DNA of 64,000 nucleotides from Nitrosovibrio sp. Nv6 (GCF_900110495.1 NZ_FODX01000001.1:248001-312000), one strand, 5' to 3'; counted from the first letter of the stretch, positions 8,242 through 17,932 are shown. The notes: generated from the sequence alone by a model not told the origin. A program made the numbers and translations.

Positions 8242-11200
8242 GTGGTAGGAAATATCATCGAATGGTCCGTGCGGCATATCTTCCTGGTGCTGATTGGAAC
8301 ATTTATTCTGGCGGTTGGGGGCTTTTATTCCGTATGGAAGACGCCGATCGACGCGATTCCGGATCTCTCGGACGTGCAGGTCATCGTTTATACGGAATAT
8401 CCGGGGCAGGCGCCGCAGGTCGTCGAGGACCAGATTACCTATCCACTCACCACCGCGATGCTGAGTGTGCCGAAATCCAAGGTAGTGCGCGGGCTCTCCA
8501 ACTTCGGTGCGTCGTTTGTATATGTCATCTTCGAAGACGGCACCGATATCTATTGGGCTCGCTCGCGGGTCCTGGAGTACCTGAGCTTCGCCGCGAGTCG
8601 TCTGCCCAACAATGTCAGGCCTTCGCTCGGCCCGGACGCAACCGGGGTGGGGTGGGTTTATCAATATGTGGTCACGGCCAGGAACCGGACGCTCGATGAG
8701 TTGCGCGCCCTGCAGGACTGGTTCTTGCGTTACCAGTTGACCGCGGCGGAGGGCGTGTCGGAAATCGCCAGTGTAGGTGGATTTGTACGAAGCTACCAGG
8801 TTACGGTAGACCCTCGGCAGCTACAAGCCTACGGCATCCCGCTCAAGAAAGTGAGCGAAGTCATCGCAGCGAGCAACCGGGACGTCGGTGGACGCGTTAT
8901 CGAGATGGCGGAAACCGAATACATGGTGCGAGGCAAGGGCTATCTGCGCGGTATCGGTGATCTTGAAAATCTCGTTGTCAAGGCGGAAAGGGGCACCCCG
9001 GTGCTGCTGCGCGATATCGCCCGGGTGGAACTGGTTCCGGAGGAACGCCGCGGCATTGCCGAACTCGACGGTGAAGGAGAAGTCGTCTCGGCGATTGCGG
9101 TAGCGCGGCATGGCGAGCATGCGCTGGATGTCACCCGCAACCTTGAAAAGAAAATCGGGGAGATGGCATCGGGTCTGCCGGAAGATGTTTTGATTCATCC
9201 CATCTACAACCGCTCAGAACTGATTCACCGCGCCATTGGGACACTACGCGAGGTCTTTGTCGAGCAGATCATTATCGTGGCGCTGGTATGCATAGCCTTT
9301 CTCATGCATGTCCGTAGCGCATTGGTGGCGATCATCATGCTTCCACTCGGGGTCCTGATTGCTTTTATCGCGATGCGATTCCTTGGCATCAATTCCAATA
9401 TCATGAGCCTCGCCGGCATTGCTCTTGCGATCGCCGAAATGACCGATGCAGCTATCGTCATGATCGAGAACGCCCACAAGCATCTTGCGCGCCTTGATCC
9501 CGGCGCACCGAGCGCATTCCGCATCGACGCCGTCATCGCGGCCTGCAAGGAAGTCGGGCCGTCGCTGTTCTTCAGCCTGCTGATCATCACGGTTTCATTC
9601 CTGCCGGTATTTACCCTCGAAGCCCAGGAAGGGCGGATGTTTCAGCCGCTCGCCTATACAAAGACCTTCGCCATGGCCGGGGCCGCGCTGCTTTCGATTA
9701 CGCTGGTCCCGGCTCTGATCCTGCTTCTGATTCGCGGCCGCATTCCGCGTGAGCAGGATAATCCGCTGGGCCATATGATGATTCGGACCTACCGTCCGGT
9801 AATGGCGTGGGTGATGCATTGGAAAAAAACCATTATCGTGGCAGCGCTGGCAGTGCTTGGGCTTACTGTCTATCCCGCACTCAAGTTGGGAACTGAATTC
9901 ATGCCGACATTGAACGAGGGCACGCTCCTTTATATGCCGGTGACCCTGCCGGGTATTTCGGTTACGAAGGCGGCGGAAATCCTGCAGACGCAAGACAAGA
10001 TCATCAAAAGCTTCCCTGAAGTGGCGTCGGTGCTCGGCAAAGCGGGGCGGGCCAATACCGCCACTGATCCCGCCCCTCTGGAGATGGCTGAAACGATCGT
10101 CAACCTGAAGCCGCAAAGCGAATGGCGTGCCGGAATAACCGTCGATAAGCTCATCGCTGAAATGGATCACGCGCTGCAGATGCCTGGCGTCAGCAATGCC
10201 TGGACAATGCCGATCAAAAACCGGATCGATATGCTTGCCACAGGCATCCGTACGCCGGTCGGCGTCAAGGTGTTCGGCAAGGATTTGAACGAGATCGACA
10301 CGCTTGCCCGGCAGATCGAGGCAGCGTTGAAAAAAGTGCCTGGAACCACCAGCGTCTATGCGGAGCGCATCACTGGGGGCTACTACCTCGATATCGAACC
10401 CGACCGGGTGGCGCTCGCCCGCTATGGACTGGCTATCGGTGATCTGCTGGAAGTGATCTCGGTGACGCTTGGCGGCGAGACAGTGACAACCACTGTGGAA
10501 GGGCGGGAGCGTTTTAATGTCGCCGTTCGCTATCCACGCGCATTGCGCAGCGATCCGCAGGCAATCGCCACTCAGGTGCTGATACCGACCATGAACCAAA
10601 CAATGATTCCGCTCGGGCAGCTCGCGCGGATCAAGCTTGTCACGGGACCACCGAGCATCCGCACGGAGAACGCGCTCCTGTCGGCTTACATCTTCGTGGA
10701 TATCCGCGATCGCGACATCGGCAGCTATGTAGCGGACGCGCAGCAAGCGGTGCGCGAGCAGGTGCGGTTTCCCTCGGGATACTACGCCGCATGGAGCGGG
10801 CAGTTCGAGTATATGGAACGTGCAACCGAGAAATTGAAAGTAGTGGTGCCGCTCACGATCCTGATCGTGTTCCTCCTTGTGTATCTCAACTTCAATCGCC
10901 TCACCGAAACGCTGATAGTGATGCTCTCGGTACCGTTCTCGCTGGTTGGGGGAATCTGGCTGATGTATCTTCTCGATTACAATATGAGCATCGCTGCCGC
11001 GGTCGGCTTTATCGGCCTCGTCGGTATTGCGACTGAAACGGGGATGGTGATGCTCACCTTCCTGGATCGGGCACTGGCGGATGTTACGGCTGCAAGAAAA
11101 GCCGCAGGCGAAAAAGTTGCCGTGGCGGATCTTTACGAGGCAGTCATACAGGGCGCGGTCTACCGGATACGGCCCGTCATGATGACGATAGCAGGAAGTA

Positions 11201-11370
11201 TAGTCGGCCTATTCCCGGTCATGTTCAGCAGCGGCACGGGCTCCGAGGTGACCCGGCACATCGCCGCTCCCATGGTTGGCGGCATGGTATCTGCAACCGT
11301 GTTGACGCTGATTGTTTTTCCAGCCATCTATGCGCTGGTCAAGGAATTGGGTATACGCAAGCACGAATAA
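8242..11370 (+). CDS. cusA: CusA-type heavy-metal RND efflux transporter
   Basis: A 1042-residue inner-membrane proton antiporter of the HME-RND family, the pump of CusCBA. It has twelve predicted membrane helices in two halves with two large periplasmic loops. The proton-relay helix 4 reads LAIAEMTDAAIVMIENAH (about residues 395-412), typical of Cu/Ag pumps. In the second half ATETGMVMLTFLDRAL is the matching helix. Met residues in APLEM (about 615) and NRIDM (about 664) lie where the Cus pumps carry substrate-binding methionines; I could not place a third with certainty. The GTG start directly after cusB implies coupled translation. Substrate Cu(I)/Ag(I) rather than Co/Zn/Cd is supported by the CusF domain next door. 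Confidence 0.93.
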   Translation: MVGNIIEWSVRHIFLVLIGTFILAVGGFYSVWKTPIDAIPDLSDVQVIVYTEYPGQAPQVVEDQITYPLTTAMLSVPKSKVVRGLSNFGASFVYVIFEDGTDIYWARSRVLEYLSFAASRLPNNVRPSLGPDATGVGWVYQYVVTARNRTLDELRALQDWFLRYQLTAAEGVSEIASVGGFVRSYQVTVDPRQLQAYGIPLKKVSEVIAASNRDVGGRVIEMAETEYMVRGKGYLRGIGDLENLVVKAERGTPVLLRDIARVELVPEERRGIAELDGEGEVVSAIAVARHGEHALDVTRNLEKKIGEMASGLPEDVLIHPIYNRSELIHRAIGTLREVFVEQIIIVALVCIAFLMHVRSALVAIIMLPLGVLIAFIAMRFLGINSNIMSLAGIALAIAEMTDAAIVMIENAHKHLARLDPGAPSAFRIDAVIAACKEVGPSLFFSLLIITVSFLPVFTLEAQEGRMFQPLAYTKTFAMAGAALLSITLVPALILLLIRGRIPREQDNPLGHMMIRTYRPVMAWVMHWKKTIIVAALAVLGLTVYPALKLGTEFMPTLNEGTLLYMPVTLPGISVTKAAEILQTQDKIIKSFPEVASVLGKAGRANTATDPAPLEMAETIVNLKPQSEWRAGITVDKLIAEMDHALQMPGVSNAWTMPIKNRIDMLATGIRTPVGVKVFGKDLNEIDTLARQIEAALKKVPGTTSVYAERITGGYYLDIEPDRVALARYGLAIGDLLEVISVTLGGETVTTTVEGRERFNVAVRYPRALRSDPQAIATQVLIPTMNQTMIPLGQLARIKLVTGPPSIRTENALLSAYIFVDIRDRDIGSYVADAQQAVREQVRFPSGYYAAWSGQFEYMERATEKLKVVVPLTILIVFLLVYLNFNRLTETLIVMLSVPFSLVGGIWLMYLLDYNMSIAAAVGFIGLVGIATETGMVMLTFLDRALADVTAARKAAGEKVAVADLYEAVIQGAVYRIRPVMMTIAGSIVGLFPVMFSSGTGSEVTRHIAAPMVGGMVSATVLTLIVFPAIYALVKELGIRKHE

Positions 11371-11434
11371 AAATAAATCGCTGTTGAGCGCGACGGTGGC
11401 CGATCTGTTTAATCAATTCATCAGGAGAGACTTC

Positions 11435-11821
11435 ATGAAAAAATTATTCCTTTACAGCGTGGGGGCTTTTATTTTCCTTTCGGGATGTTCCACAACGGAT
11501 TATGCCAGGGATGAACATGAAGAAACGGCTCTTCAAGAATTGGAGCGGGCGGTAAGAAGCGCTGAAAAAGGCGATGCGGCAGGCATTATCAGTCATACCG
11601 GGATAGCGAAAAAACACCTGATCGAGGAAAACAAGGAACATCCGTACACCCATCCATTTATATCCGTATATGGGCAGTTTCCGAAAGCGGAACATGATAT
11701 AGAGATGTTTGAAGAAATGGACAAGGCCATCGGCGAAGCTAAAAAGGGAAACCTCGCGAAAGCCGGGGAGGCGGCCAGAAGGGCTTCCATGCACTTGCAA
11801 CAAAGAGCGCGGTCAAAATGA
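11435..11821 (+). CDS. small lipoprotein resembling the metal-binding protein SmbP
   Basis: The ATG at 11435 follows AGGAGAG and opens a lipoprotein signal (FLYSVGAFIFLSG before Cys18). The mature 110 residues are Ala/Glu/Lys-rich and helical, with two similar blocks (EERAV-type LQELERAVRSAEKGDAAG, and MDKAIGEAKKGNLAKAGEA) separated by a His/Pro segment (KEHPYTHP). Paired helices with scattered His and acidic residues resemble SmbP, a copper-induced periplasmic protein of Nitrosomonas; the match is by pattern only. It lies 64 bases after cusA, probably in the same transcript. An envelope metal-buffering role is inferred. Confidence 0.6.
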   Translation: MKKLFLYSVGAFIFLSGCSTTDYARDEHEETALQELERAVRSAEKGDAAGIISHTGIAKKHLIEENKEHPYTHPFISVYGQFPKAEHDIEMFEEMDKAIGEAKKGNLAKAGEAARRASMHLQQRARSK

Positions 11822-12065
11822 GGGAGGGCGGCGCAACAATCCTGTACCTCTGTATCCCTGCCCTGTACGTCAACTTAACTTTGGTTCTTCCAGGGAAATA
11901 CATCCCGTACTAGCCTAAACGAATGCGGGAATTGAGGAACTCTGGCTCCACGCATCGATAGCATGAAGGAGGTCCTGAGCAGGCATGAAGGAGAATCCTG
12001 CTTAACACCATCATTCCCAAAATTGTCCAAATATCAAAAGCTGGCCTAATATGAATCATGGTCAA

Positions 12066-12083
12066 GGGAAATAGGTATTTCCC
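12066..12083. promoter_or_regulatory. perfect inverted repeat upstream of the Cu-ATPase gene
   Basis: GGGAAAT-AGGT-ATTTCCC is a perfect 7-base inverted repeat, 68 bases before the ATPase start. The 11822-12150 gap (about 330 bases) has no gene, and this is its clearest structure. It could be a binding site of a metal-responsive regulator; it does not match a MerR/CueR-type box. Confidence 0.35.
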
Positions 12084-12150
12084 GGCATTTCGGCCAGCAT
12101 TGCGTTGAAGGTCCTATTCCACGTTTCGGAATGATTTCGGGAAGTCGGTC

Positions 12151-14394
12151 ATGAACACGGACTTGAAGCATTCGAAACACCTACATCTGTCGCACCCGGG
12201 CGATCAGCACCGTGACGATCACCAGCATGGTGATTCTGCGCCTCCAGGGCCTGCATCGGAAGTAGCGGGAGCTCAATGGACGTGCCCGATGCACCCGGAG
12301 ATCGTACGGGATTCTGCAGGCGATTGTCCAATCTGCGGAATGGCGCTGGTACCCATTGCCGGCGCGCGTACAGGTACGGACGCAGGTGAACCTGATGATT
12401 CGGAGTTGCGTGATCTTGCGCGCAGGCTGTGGGTTGGAGTTGCATTGTCGCTCCCGCTGATAGCGGTGGCGATGTCGCCCATGATTGGTATTCATGAGCC
12501 GTTCGGGCTACAGCCATCCTCACGCGGGTGGATCGAATTTTTACTGGGTACGCCCGTTGTGCTATGGGTTGGCTGGCCGATTCTACGCAAATTCTGGTTT
12601 TCGCTGGTGCATCGCGCACTCAACATGTATACGCTGATCGGCTTGGGAGTAGGGTTTGCATATCTGTATAGTCTTGCTGCTGTGCTTATTCCGGGGTGGT
12701 TTCCGCAAGAGTTCCGCGAGCACGACGGTGCAGTAGGGACGTATTTCGAGGCTGCTGCGGTTATCGTGACGCTGGTGATCCTCGGCGAATACCTCCAGAC
12801 GCGGGCGATGGGCCAGACCAGCCGGGCCATTCAGCAATTGCTGAAGCTCGCGCCCAATCAGGCCTGGCGCGTGCACGACGACGGGACGGAAGAACAGGTG
12901 CCATTGGAGATGGTGGCCGTGGGTGACCGACTGCGTGTGAAACCGGGAGAAAAGATTCCTGTGGATGGCACGGTACTGGAAGGCGCGAGCCGGGTGGATG
13001 AATCGATGATCACCGGCGAGCCGCTGCCGGTGGCGAAGGCGGCTGGCGACAAGGTAACCGGCGCAACCGTGAACAGCAATGGCTCCCTGATCTTCCGCGC
13101 CGAACGCGTAGGTGCGGACACCCTGTTGGCACGCATTGTTAATATGGTGGGGGAAGCACAACGCACACGCGCGCCCATCCAGCGGCTCGCGGATGTCATC
13201 GCCGCCTATTTCGTCCAGATCGTTATCGCCGTCGCCGTCGTCACAGCGCTTGCATGGTGGTTTCTCGGTCCGGAGCCAAAATTCACCTACGCATTTGTTA
13301 ATGCCATTGCCGTACTGATTATCGCCTGCCCATGCGCAGTGGGGCTGGCTACACCCATTTCGATGACTGTTGCAATGGGGCAGGGCGCTCGCGCAGGTAT
13401 CCTGTTTCGCAATGCCGAGGCAATCGAGCGCATGCGCGACATCGATACCGTCGTCGTGGATAAAACCGGTACGTTGACGCTGGGACGTCCTGCGCTGACG
13501 GATTTTTCCACAGAAGGTATCGGACATGATGAGGCGCTTGCGCTCGTGGCTGGGGTGGAGCAGCTCTCCGAGCATCCCATCGGACATGCAATCGTGGAGG
13601 GCGCCAAGGCTCGCGGTTTGAAGCTTCCGGTGGCGGAAGCGTTCGATGCAATCAATGGTCTTGGCGTGCAAGCCGATATCGACGGCAAGCACATTCTGGT
13701 TGGCAGCCGTAATTTTCTCCTGCGGCAGGGTGTGGATACGCAACACTGGGAAGAGCGCGGGAAAGGGTGGCGGGCCGAAGCCAAAACAGTGGTGTTTTTC
13801 GCGGTGGATGACGTAGCCGCCGGAATTGCCGCGGTTGCCGATCCAATCAAGGATAGCACGCCCGAAGCCATCACGACGCTTCGGAACCTGGGCGTGCAGA
13901 TCGTCATGCTCACGGGAGACTCGCAACGCACAGCCGACGCGATTGCGCGGCAACTCGGTATTGATGAAGCGCTGGCTGAAGTACTTCCAGAGCACAAAGC
14001 CGATCACGTAAAGCGCTTGCAGGCGGAGGGGCGCAAGGTGGCCATGGCGGGCGATGGCATCAATGATGCGCCTGCGCTGGCGCAAGCCGATGTTGGTATT
14101 GCAATGGGCACCGGCACCGATGTGGCAATGGAAAGTGCGGGTGTTACCCTCGTCAAGGGAGACCTGCGCGGCATTGAACGCGCCATGGTGCTGTCGCGCG
14201 CCACCATGCGCAATATCAGGCAGAACCTCACCTTTGCATTTGGCTATAACGCACTTGGCATACCATTGGCAGCCGGTGTGTTTTACCCGGCTTTCGGGCT
14301 GCTGCTATCGCCAATGTTTGCCGGGGCCGCTATGGCGATGAGCTCTGTGTCCGTCGTCACCAACGCGCTGCGGCTAAATCGCGTCAAGTTATGA
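12151..14394 (+). CDS. copA: Cu(I)-exporting P1B-type ATPase
   Basis: A 747-residue inner-membrane ATPase that exports Cu(I)/Ag(I) to the periplasm. Instead of HMA domains it has a His-rich N-terminus (residues 7-27) and a Cys/Met motif, [20 protein letters not shown]. Then follow eight membrane helices with the transport motif CPC at 393-395, the actuator TGE loop (ITGEPLPV), the phosphorylation site DKTGTLT at D437, the HP dipeptide of the nucleotide domain (SEHPIGHAI) and [10 protein letters not shown] near the end. Helix 7-8 residues ([30 protein letters not shown]) carry the Tyr-Asn and Met-x-x-Ser-Ser signature of copper ATPases. It complements CusCBA, which takes over in the periplasm. 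GGGAAG upstream serves as ribosome site. Confidence 0.95.
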   Translation: MNTDLKHSKHLHLSHPGDQHRDDHQHGDSAPPGPASEVAGAQWTCPMHPEIVRDSAGDCPICGMALVPIAGARTGTDAGEPDDSELRDLARRLWVGVALSLPLIAVAMSPMIGIHEPFGLQPSSRGWIEFLLGTPVVLWVGWPILRKFWFSLVHRALNMYTLIGLGVGFAYLYSLAAVLIPGWFPQEFREHDGAVGTYFEAAAVIVTLVILGEYLQTRAMGQTSRAIQQLLKLAPNQAWRVHDDGTEEQVPLEMVAVGDRLRVKPGEKIPVDGTVLEGASRVDESMITGEPLPVAKAAGDKVTGATVNSNGSLIFRAERVGADTLLARIVNMVGEAQRTRAPIQRLADVIAAYFVQIVIAVAVVTALAWWFLGPEPKFTYAFVNAIAVLIIACPCAVGLATPISMTVAMGQGARAGILFRNAEAIERMRDIDTVVVDKTGTLTLGRPALTDFSTEGIGHDEALALVAGVEQLSEHPIGHAIVEGAKARGLKLPVAEAFDAINGLGVQADIDGKHILVGSRNFLLRQGVDTQHWEERGKGWRAEAKTVVFFAVDDVAAGIAAVADPIKDSTPEAITTLRNLGVQIVMLTGDSQRTADAIARQLGIDEALAEVLPEHKADHVKRLQAEGRKVAMAGDGINDAPALAQADVGIAMGTGTDVAMESAGVTLVKGDLRGIERAMVLSRATMRNIRQNLTFAFGYNALGIPLAAGVFYPAFGLLLSPMFAGAAMAMSSVSVVTNALRLNRVKL

Positions 14395-14454
14395 AATACG
14401 GTTGAAGTTCCCCTGATATTGATTTTTCATGCCAACCCGACACGGAGAAATATC

Positions 14455-14808
14455 ATGAAATCCCTCACTTTTTTTGCCATTCTGGCTATGCTCGGCTTAT
14501 TGAGTTCCTGTGCACATATCGATCCCCATCCGATGGACATGACGAGCGCTATCCGGGAGGCTAAAACAAAAGAAGACCATAATGCGCTTGCCAGACATTA
14601 CGAAGCTGCTGCAAATGCAATGCAGGCAAAAGCAAACGAGCAAAAAAGGTGTCTTGCCGAATATCAGAAGCATGGATATTACTACGGGAGGAAAACCATA
14701 GATGTAAAAGAGCATGCACAGGCTTTAGTACACGTCTATGAGGAAGCGGCGGAGGCCAACATGAGCATGGCGAAATCCCATCGCCGGATGGCGGAGGAAA
14801 TAAGATAG
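14455..14808 (+). CDS. small lipoprotein of the copper island, paralogue of 814-1269
   Basis: The ATG at 14455 follows CGGAGAAA. A signal peptide (KSLTFFAILAMLGLLSS) ends before lipobox Cys19. The mature part of about 99 residues is helical and charged and matches the lipoprotein at 814-1269 along its length: DHNALARHYEAAA, MQAKANEQK, YYYGR, ALVHVYEEAAE and SHRRMAEE. It lies 60 bases after the ATPase gene on the same strand, so co-transcription is likely. Function unknown. Two family members in one window, one of them in a metal-export operon, suggest an envelope protein retained for stress. Confidence 0.7.
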   Translation: MKSLTFFAILAMLGLLSSCAHIDPHPMDMTSAIREAKTKEDHNALARHYEAAANAMQAKANEQKRCLAEYQKHGYYYGRKTIDVKEHAQALVHVYEEAAEANMSMAKSHRRMAEEIR

Positions 14809-14881
14809 AGCGACATGATCTGCAATAATTTTTGCTTGATCAAGACCAGGGGGACCTCAAACATCCCGGGGTTCCAGTGGA

Positions 14882-15133
14882 ATGAGCTCAGCAAATTCAA
14901 CCCGGCCACCTGCTACGACCGATAATATGCCAATTCTGGAATCACTGCTGACCTGCCCTCAATGCGGGTATGTCAAACAGGAAATAATGCCGATCGACGC
15001 CTGCCAGTTTTATTATGAATGCGGCCACTGCGGGACGATGTTACGTCCCCTTCCTGGCGATTGCTGTGTCTTTTGTTCCTTCGGATCCGTCAAATGCCCA
15101 CCGGTACAAGGGCAATCGAACTGTTGCGGATAA
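14882..15133 (+). CDS. small Cys-rich zinc-ribbon-like protein (GDCCVxCSxG type)
   Basis: An 83-residue soluble protein with nine or more cysteines: CPQCGY at about 25-30, a CGHCGT pair at about 48-53, GDCCVFCSFGSVKCPPVQ at about 60-77 and a terminal CC. The GDCCVxCSxG..CPPxQ signature marks a small family of unknown function that is often found next to heavy-metal resistance genes. The paired CxxC motifs suggest a zinc or copper-binding ribbon. The start could also be the ATG at 14927, which drops a Ser/Thr-rich leader. It is the last plus-strand gene of the island, with no terminator having a T-run behind it. Confidence 0.75.
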   Translation: MSSANSTRPPATTDNMPILESLLTCPQCGYVKQEIMPIDACQFYYECGHCGTMLRPLPGDCCVFCSFGSVKCPPVQGQSNCCG

Positions 15134-15215
15134 TAATCCGGTCACACCCATAGCTGTGACACAGCTTCATGCATAAACTGATCATTGTCCGCGGCTAAAC
15201 GTGCTGTTCGTTCGC

Positions 15216-15800
15216 CTATGAACGACGCGATGCCCTCCATTGGCGCACTCGCTTCGAGTGCATGATCTTATACGCAAGGAAGCTCAGCAGCAGCGCCGCT
15301 ATCAATGGTCCTATCGCGGACCGAAAGGTCTTCGCGTAATTAATCATCTGCACCCGCAATGGATACTCATAACGTACGGGAGGCACGGAATCTCCCGTAA
15401 TAAATACCGTATATTCCCCTTCATCCAGACTTGTTTCTCCGTTGATCACGCCGTCAGGGTGATAGCTTGGACGCAGATATGTCACCGTCTCGTCGTCTGC
15501 CTCGTTGGTTCCTCTCACCACTCGCACGCCTATCGGTATATCACGCAACGCGGGGTCGACGAGATCCACTACCAAAAACGTGTTCCCCTCCTTGGGTATT
15601 TCCGTACAGTATTGATCGCCTGGCTCATATTGAGGTTGATAGGCGCTTAAGTGAACCATGCTGCTATCGCCAAGCCGGCGCATGCACGTATCTTCCTCCA
15701 TAGCCACCTTTCCATGGGCAGCCGCTGCGCCACTGTAAAGCGCTGCGACAAGGGCAAGGGCCGCTCCACCGGCCTGTATCATTTCCTTGATCATCATCAA
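15216..15800 (-). CDS. membrane-anchored periplasmic protein, predicted mature N-terminal His
   Basis: A 194-residue protein with a signal peptide (AGGAALALVAALYSGAAAA), a periplasmic domain of about 130 residues, and one C-terminal helix (IGPLIAALLLSFLAYKIM) with a basic tail in the cytoplasm. The likely cleavage AAA|HGK leaves His as residue 1, as in His-brace copper proteins (CopC, PmoD/AmoD types). The domain has one pair of Cys (EDTCM and QYCTEIP), Met residues and a beta-rich Ig-like character (FLVVDLVDPALRDIPIGVRV, a GEYTVFITGDSVPPVRYEYP stretch). I do not recognise a named family. It is convergent with the copper island, which supports, but does not prove, a metal role. Confidence 0.7.
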   Translation of the reverse strand: MMMIKEMIQAGGAALALVAALYSGAAAAHGKVAMEEDTCMRRLGDSSMVHLSAYQPQYEPGDQYCTEIPKEGNTFLVVDLVDPALRDIPIGVRVVRGTNEADDETVTYLRPSYHPDGVINGETSLDEGEYTVFITGDSVPPVRYEYPLRVQMINYAKTFRSAIGPLIAALLLSFLAYKIMHSKRVRQWRASRRS

Positions 15801-16154
15801 TTACTCCTCTTGATTTGGTTTTGCTTGCCTCTGCGCATCGTACTCATATCTTTGAGTTACTAATCCAGCAGGGCAAGGGGTCATCTGTGGCGGAAAAATA
15901 TACTCGCGAACACTCTATCCGTGACACTCGCTATATGTGAAACAGTGTAAAAACAAGAAATTGCTCCAACTCCTTTACAACAGTGTCAGCCCCTTATCTG
16001 ATTCATTGACCCGGCGGTCGAAGTCTGCTCCGGATTGCAAAAATATGGCCTGCAACGATGAGATAGCGTCTATTCTATCCTCGTCTATGGTTGCATAATG
16101 AAAGTATAATAAAGTAATTGCATACTACAATCAAAAATAATATGGTAGGGCTCC
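15801..16154. promoter_or_regulatory. hxlR upstream region with TATAAT and repeats
   Basis: A 354-base gap between divergent genes. Near the regulator start it holds TATAAT (16105-16110) inside an inverted pair AGTAT (16103-16107)/ATACT (16122-16126), and two direct TTGCATA copies (16091-16097, 16118-16124). HxlR-type proteins bind short spaced palindromes at their own promoters, so an autoregulatory operator is plausible. Nothing else is seen. Confidence 0.35.
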
Positions 16155-16526
16155 ATGACAAAAGATCAGATTAAGCGCTCATCCTGCCCGGTTAGCTGTG
16201 CGCTTGATGTATTGGGTGACAAGTGGAGCCTGCTCGTTATCCGGGACATCATGTTCATGCGCAAACAGTATTTCCGCGATTTCCTGACATCGCCCGAGAA
16301 AATCGCCTCCAATATACTTTCCGACAGACTGAAAAAGCTGGAGGAGTCCAATATCGTCCTGCGGCAACGCGACCCCGTAAACGCCCGCAGGGTAATCTAT
16401 ACACTCACGGAAAAAGGCCTGGATCTGTCACCTGCCATTCAGGAACTACTCCGCTGGGGCGCGAAACATGACCCTGCAAGTGATCAGCATGAATGGCCGA
16501 CCCAGCACTCGAACAAAAGTTCCTAG
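16155..16526 (+). CDS. HxlR-family winged-helix transcriptional regulator
   Basis: A 123-residue single-domain regulator. It shows the family hallmark Cys near the N-terminus (SCPVSCALDVLG), the GDKWSLLVIRDI helix, the recognition region (FRDFLTSPEKIASNILSDRL) and the wing (RVIYTLTEKG). HxlR proteins are dimeric DNA-binding switches that often sense electrophiles, thiol oxidation or formaldehyde, commonly through that Cys (here residue 10 or 14). Its target is not evident: the next gene is an acetyltransferase 170 bases downstream. Confidence 0.93.
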   Translation: MTKDQIKRSSCPVSCALDVLGDKWSLLVIRDIMFMRKQYFRDFLTSPEKIASNILSDRLKKLEESNIVLRQRDPVNARRVIYTLTEKGLDLSPAIQELLRWGAKHDPASDQHEWPTQHSNKSS

Positions 16527-16700
16527 ATTTGATGGCTGAAGTAGTAAATCGTATTGGTAGTATGGGATAGTCGTAGCAGGTGCCCCCGGGGACGGGAGTT
16601 TGGGGAGTCCTGCCTTGAGAGGACAACATATTACTTTTCCAACTTGCTTCCGACTTGCCGATTTTCCTTCTGAAAGTTTGAATTATAGGGAGGAGCCGCG

Positions 16701-17264
16701 ATGGCCGAGCAGACAGAAAAGCACAAAATGATCACCGGGCAAGTATACCGGCCTGGCGATGATCTGCTGCGTGAGGAAAGAAGACAGGCCAAACGGCTGT
16801 TAAAGATGTTCAATGATACCCTCCCGGACGAGCTTGAAAAACGAGCCGTTATTCTGAATGAGTTGTTCGGCGCGATAGGCTCCAACCCTGAAATCGAACC
16901 GCCTTTTTATTGCGATTATGGTTATAACGTCAGCGTCGGTAATAATTTCTACGCCAACCATAACTGCATAATCCTGGACGGAGCACCAGTGATCATCGGC
17001 GACAATGTGTTTCTCGGGCCTAATGTCCAGATTTATACGGCAACGCATCCATTGGCCGTGGAGGAACGTAATCAGGGACTGGAAACGGCTATACCAATCA
17101 CCATAGGAGACAGTGTCTGGATTTGTGGCGGTGTTATTATTAACCCAGGCGTGACAGTTGGCCGCGGCACAACAATTGGAGCGGGAAGCGTCGTGACCAA
17201 AGACATACCGCCGAATGTTTTTGCGGCCGGGAACCCTTGCAAAGTAATACGAAATCTTGCTTGA
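16701..17264 (+). CDS. maa: maltose/galactoside-type O-acetyltransferase
   Basis: A 187-residue left-handed beta-helix acetyltransferase of the Maa/LacA/NodL group, acetyl-CoA dependent and cytosolic. The N-terminal helix pair carries the MITGQVYRPGDDLLREERR block typical of the family. Hexapeptide repeats follow from the VSVGNNFYANHNCIILD segment onward. The catalytic His is in the YTATHPL loop (about residue 115). The C-terminal cap ends AAGNPCKVIRNL. Length and motifs are normal. GGAG lies upstream. The biological acceptor sugar is not predictable. Confidence 0.9.
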   Translation: MAEQTEKHKMITGQVYRPGDDLLREERRQAKRLLKMFNDTLPDELEKRAVILNELFGAIGSNPEIEPPFYCDYGYNVSVGNNFYANHNCIILDGAPVIIGDNVFLGPNVQIYTATHPLAVEERNQGLETAIPITIGDSVWICGGVIINPGVTVGRGTTIGAGSVVTKDIPPNVFAAGNPCKVIRNLA

Positions 17265-17329
17265 CTCATATTGAACTGGCTGCGACCGTAACGAACGGAT
17301 CATTGCTGGAGTTAATACCGGAGTTTTCA

Positions 17330-17767
17330 TTGCCGCAACCCAAAATTCCTGACCACCTCATTGCTGCTTACCGCTCGGCAAACTATCGGGCGGGAACTGG
17401 CAAGGATGCAATTACTTTGCGCGTCGATCAATATTCCGAGCCGCTATCGCGGCTTCTTGCCGAGTCGGGTCATCGGTGTGCTGCCTTCATCACTGCCTGC
17501 AACCCGTTCGGTGCGCTGGAAAATCTCGAGGCGAACATGAAGGCCTGCGCGGATCTCCGCGACAGGCTGGAGCGATATGTTGCCCAGCCGGATCAGATCA
17601 TCGAGGGCATGGGCATTGACTCATCCGGGGCATGGCCGCCGGAGAAGAGTTTCCTTGTGCTTGGGCTGGATCTTGAGACATCGCGTACGCTCGGCCGAGA
17701 GTTCGGCCAGAACGCGGTTGTATGGGCCGGTGCGGACGCCATCCCCCTGTTGATTTTGCTCCGCTAA
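17330..17767 (+). CDS. DUF3293 domain protein
   Basis: A soluble protein of about 145 residues with the DUF3293 pattern: an IAAYRSANYR start, AAFITACNPFG in the middle, and the SFLVLGLDLETSRTLGREFGQNAVVW C-terminal block that contains the conserved Gly and Asn-Ala. The start is uncertain. I chose TTG at 17330, with GGAG six bases before it and a normal family N-terminus; TTG at 17303 is a second possibility. Further upstream the frame overlaps the acetyltransferase. Function unknown. Confidence 0.75.
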   Translation: MPQPKIPDHLIAAYRSANYRAGTGKDAITLRVDQYSEPLSRLLAESGHRCAAFITACNPFGALENLEANMKACADLRDRLERYVAQPDQIIEGMGIDSSGAWPPEKSFLVLGLDLETSRTLGREFGQNAVVWAGADAIPLLILLR

Positions 17768-17932
17768 TTGACCTGGCGCATCGCCTGGATGCCGTATTCA
17801 GCGGCGTGCTGAAGGACAATTGAGCAAAAAAAGGCTTTTTGCAGCAAAATGTGGGTATGTTTGTTATGATGTTGTTTCTACGCAGCCATTTCTACGCAGC
17901 CTACCCGGTCAAACCCGGAAAAAATAAAAACC

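Noticed and set aside
9595..10746. Open frame of 383 codons on the minus strand
   Set aside because: Antisense to cusA, no motif and no ribosome site.
12583..14085. Long open frame of 500 codons on the minus strand
   Set aside because: It is fully antisense to the Cu-ATPase gene, rich in His/Arg/Cys without any family motif, and explained by codon bias of the sense gene.
15141..15160. GTCACA/TGTGAC hairpin between convergent genes as a terminator
   Set aside because: Six-pair stem without a T-run on either strand; too weak to call.
17824..17842. GCAAAAA/TTTTTGC hairpin after the DUF3293 gene
   Set aside because: AT-rich arms and no distinct T-run beyond the stem; could be chance.
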